The notes under the pieces are model-generated. The model was given only the letters and a program-made list of their open reading frames with translations, ran no database searches and was not told the DNA's origin. Below are positions 13,768-14,985 of a DNA stretch of 14,985 nucleotides, piece by piece; positions within the stretch are counted from its first letter, which is position 1, and each line of letters opens with the position of its first letter. Where the stretch lies: assembly GCA_024230695.1 (NCBI GenBank), contig JAAERC010000618.1:1-14985 (forward strand). Direction: 5' to 3'. The position numbers and the translations under genes are program-made. This DNA comes from Candidatus Zixiibacteriota bacterium (GTDB lineage Bacteria > Zixibacteria > MSB-5A5 > GN15 > PGXB01).

Positions 13768-14985
13768 TGGGTGCTAAATCAACTCCCGCTATAGAGAAGG
13801 CTGAAACGCTTAAAAGTGACTATGGTTTGGAATACTTGGGATTTCGCAATTTGAATCAGGTTTATTGGAATCTCTCAGTTGATGCTTTATACAAAGAGGC
13901 GGCTTTTCGCAAGGAATGCGACTGCTCTGAAACCGGGCCGATGAAAATTGATACAGGTAAATATAAATCACTTGTTGTTAATGATAGATTTATTGTGCGT
14001 GAACCGGAAACAGAAGACAAAATCAATTGGGGCATTAATAATAGACCGTTTTCACCGGACAAATTTGATATTGTGTACTATCGTATGTTGGGATTTCTTC
14101 AAAAACGTGACCTGTTTGTTCAGGATGGTTTTGCCGGAACCGATCCAAATTATCGACAACCGATAAGAGTGATCACTGAAAAAACATGGCAATCACTATA
14201 TGCAAAAAATATCCTGATTCCGGCAGATATTGATACTGAACTGCCGCAATTTGTCCCCGAATTTACAATTCTATCAGTACCATCATTCCAGGCACAATCA
14301 GAGATTGATGGAACAACATCGGAAGCCTTTGTAATCATTAATTTTGAGCGAAAACTGGCATTGATCGGTGGAACCGCCTTTGCCGGCGAAATAAAAAATG
14401 TGATCTCTTCAATTGTTAATTATCTACTGCCTCACAATAATGCCTTGACAATGTTTTGCTCGGCTAGTATTGATTCAAAAAAGGATACTGCTTTATTTTT
14501 TGGTGATGTTGACTCAGGAAAAACAGCTTTAATATCTGATTCAAAACATCAGCTTATCAGCAATGACATGTCAGGATGGAGCGATGAAGGTCTGTTTAAT
14601 ATTGAGGGTGGTCTTCACTCCAAATTACAGTCACTATCCAATGAAAAAACTCCGGATAGATATGCCTGTTCTAAAAAGTTTGGCACGGTTTTGGAAAATC
14701 CTGATTCTCCAAATGGACAAATGACCTGCCCGCTGCAATATCTTGAAAATGCCTATACAGATAAAACAGCCGATTTTCCAAAAAATATCTTCCTGCTGAC
14801 TTCTGATTGTCTGGGGGTCCTCCCTCTTGTTTCAAAACTAACGGCCGATCAGGCAATGTATCATTTTATGTCTGGTTATACTTCTGTGATAAAAGACGAA
14901 AAACCAGAAATTACTTTTGATACCTGTTATGGCGAGTCTCTTCTGGTGCATTCACCTTATTTTTATGCCGAAAAGCTTAGAAATA
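13767..14985 (+). CDS. ATP-type PEP carboxykinase homologue lacking catalytic residues (probable pseudoenzyme; cut by window edge)
   Basis: The first 406 residues of an ATP-PEPCK family protein (full family length about 520-540). Alignment runs from VYWNLSVDALYKEA (32-45) through DGFAGTDPNYR, RVITEKTW, LIGGTAFAGEIKN (199-211), FFGDVDSGKTALIS (244-257), LISNDMSGWSDEGLFNIEGG (263-282), FGTVLEN and LTADQAMYHFMSGYT (358-372). Active enzymes convert oxaloacetate plus ATP to PEP, CO2 and ADP. Here, by E. coli numbering, Arg65 becomes Leu69, Tyr207 Phe205, Lys213 Asn211, His232 Phe230, P-loop Gly251 Asp249 and Thr256 Ala254, Asp268 Asn266 and Arg333 probably Gln318. P-loop Lys252-Thr253 and Asp267 (Asp269) stay. 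Two segments are shortened by about 14 and 5 residues, the second removing the GTE.G lid. There is no stop or frameshift, so it is maintained. GAGGAG lies nine bases before the ATG, which overlaps the aminotransferase stop. A catalytic role is unlikely; a structural or sensor role is inference. Confidence 0.88.
   Translation, partial: MGAKSTPAIEKAETLKSDYGLEYLGFRNLNQVYWNLSVDALYKEAAFRKECDCSETGPMKIDTGKYKSLVVNDRFIVREPETEDKINWGINNRPFSPDKFDIVYYRMLGFLQKRDLFVQDGFAGTDPNYRQPIRVITEKTWQSLYAKNILIPADIDTELPQFVPEFTILSVPSFQAQSEIDGTTSEAFVIINFERKLALIGGTAFAGEIKNVISSIVNYLLPHNNALTMFCSASIDSKKDTALFFGDVDSGKTALISDSKHQLISNDMSGWSDEGLFNIEGGLHSKLQSLSNEKTPDRYACSKKFGTVLENPDSPNGQMTCPLQYLENAYTDKTADFPKNIFLLTSDCLGVLPLVSKLTADQAMYHFMSGYTSVIKDEKPEITFDTCYGESLLVHSPYFYAEKLRN

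Noticed and set aside
13767..14985. The PEPCK-like gene as an ordinary pckA or as a decaying pseudogene.
   Set aside because: Too many catalytic residues differ for an ordinary enzyme, and an open frame over 406 codons with a good ribosome binding site, no frameshift and conserved fold motifs argues against decay.
1..14985. tRNA, rRNA, CRISPR repeats, transposases, attachment sites, phage genes.
   Set aside because: Looked for cloverleaf-like GTTCRA blocks, regularly spaced repeats, terminal inverted repeats and transposase motifs; none was found by eye, though small RNAs could be missed.

Overview
The window reads as ordinary chromosome from a diderm (Gram-negative-type) bacterium of moderate to low GC. 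It encodes lipopolysaccharide-type envelope machinery (two family 9 heptosyltransferase-like enzymes, a WaaE-like family 2 enzyme, a family 4 enzyme and an MsbA-like exporter), a long Rel/SpoT protein and a release factor 2 gene with programmed frameshifting. No tRNA, rRNA, CRISPR array, insertion sequence or phage gene was seen. The mix of genes would suit the FCB/candidate-phylum area of the tree, but that placement is a guess from gene content, not from a phylogeny.

Layout. Everything from 1 to about 10150 runs on the minus strand; everything from about 10328 to the right edge runs on the plus strand. The two blocks diverge from a 229-base intergenic region (10150-10378) holding two face-away promoters, each with a perfect TTGACA -35 box and a 17-base spacer. 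In transcription order the minus block is: metallo-beta-lactamase-fold hydrolase, PHP-family (histidinol-phosphatase-like) hydrolase, 3-methyladenine DNA glycosylase, M50 site-2-protease-like membrane peptidase and a secreted protein of unknown function. After a 107-base gap with a possible promoter come an MsbA-like ABC transporter, a GT4 glycosyltransferase, a GT9, a GT2, a second GT9 and the 5' part of rel/spoT, which runs off the left edge. Junctions are tight (ATGA overlaps, an 8-base overlap, a 1-base gap), so the second part looks like one lipid A-core/oligosaccharide assembly and export operon with the stringent-response gene translationally coupled to its end.

The plus block is prfB (RF2, with an in-frame UGA at codon 24 and a textbook +1 frameshift site), a phosphate acetyltransferase, a class I aminotransferase of the aspartate type and, overlapping the aminotransferase stop by one base, a protein with the full ATP-type PEP carboxykinase architecture that runs off the right edge.

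The most unusual item is that last gene (13767 to the edge). Its 406 visible codons are open and align with ATP-PEPCK from the first residues, yet almost every residue needed for catalysis is replaced: the substrate Arg of GRSPKDK, the metal-binding Lys and His, the P-loop, the first Asp of the DDEHGW motif, the Arg before YPI and the GTE.G lid. It looks like a maintained PEPCK pseudoenzyme, co-translated with an aminotransferase that would make or use oxaloacetate, the PEPCK substrate. A partner, sensor or regulatory role is inference; the sequence just right of the window (is there a normal pckA next door?) is the obvious next look.
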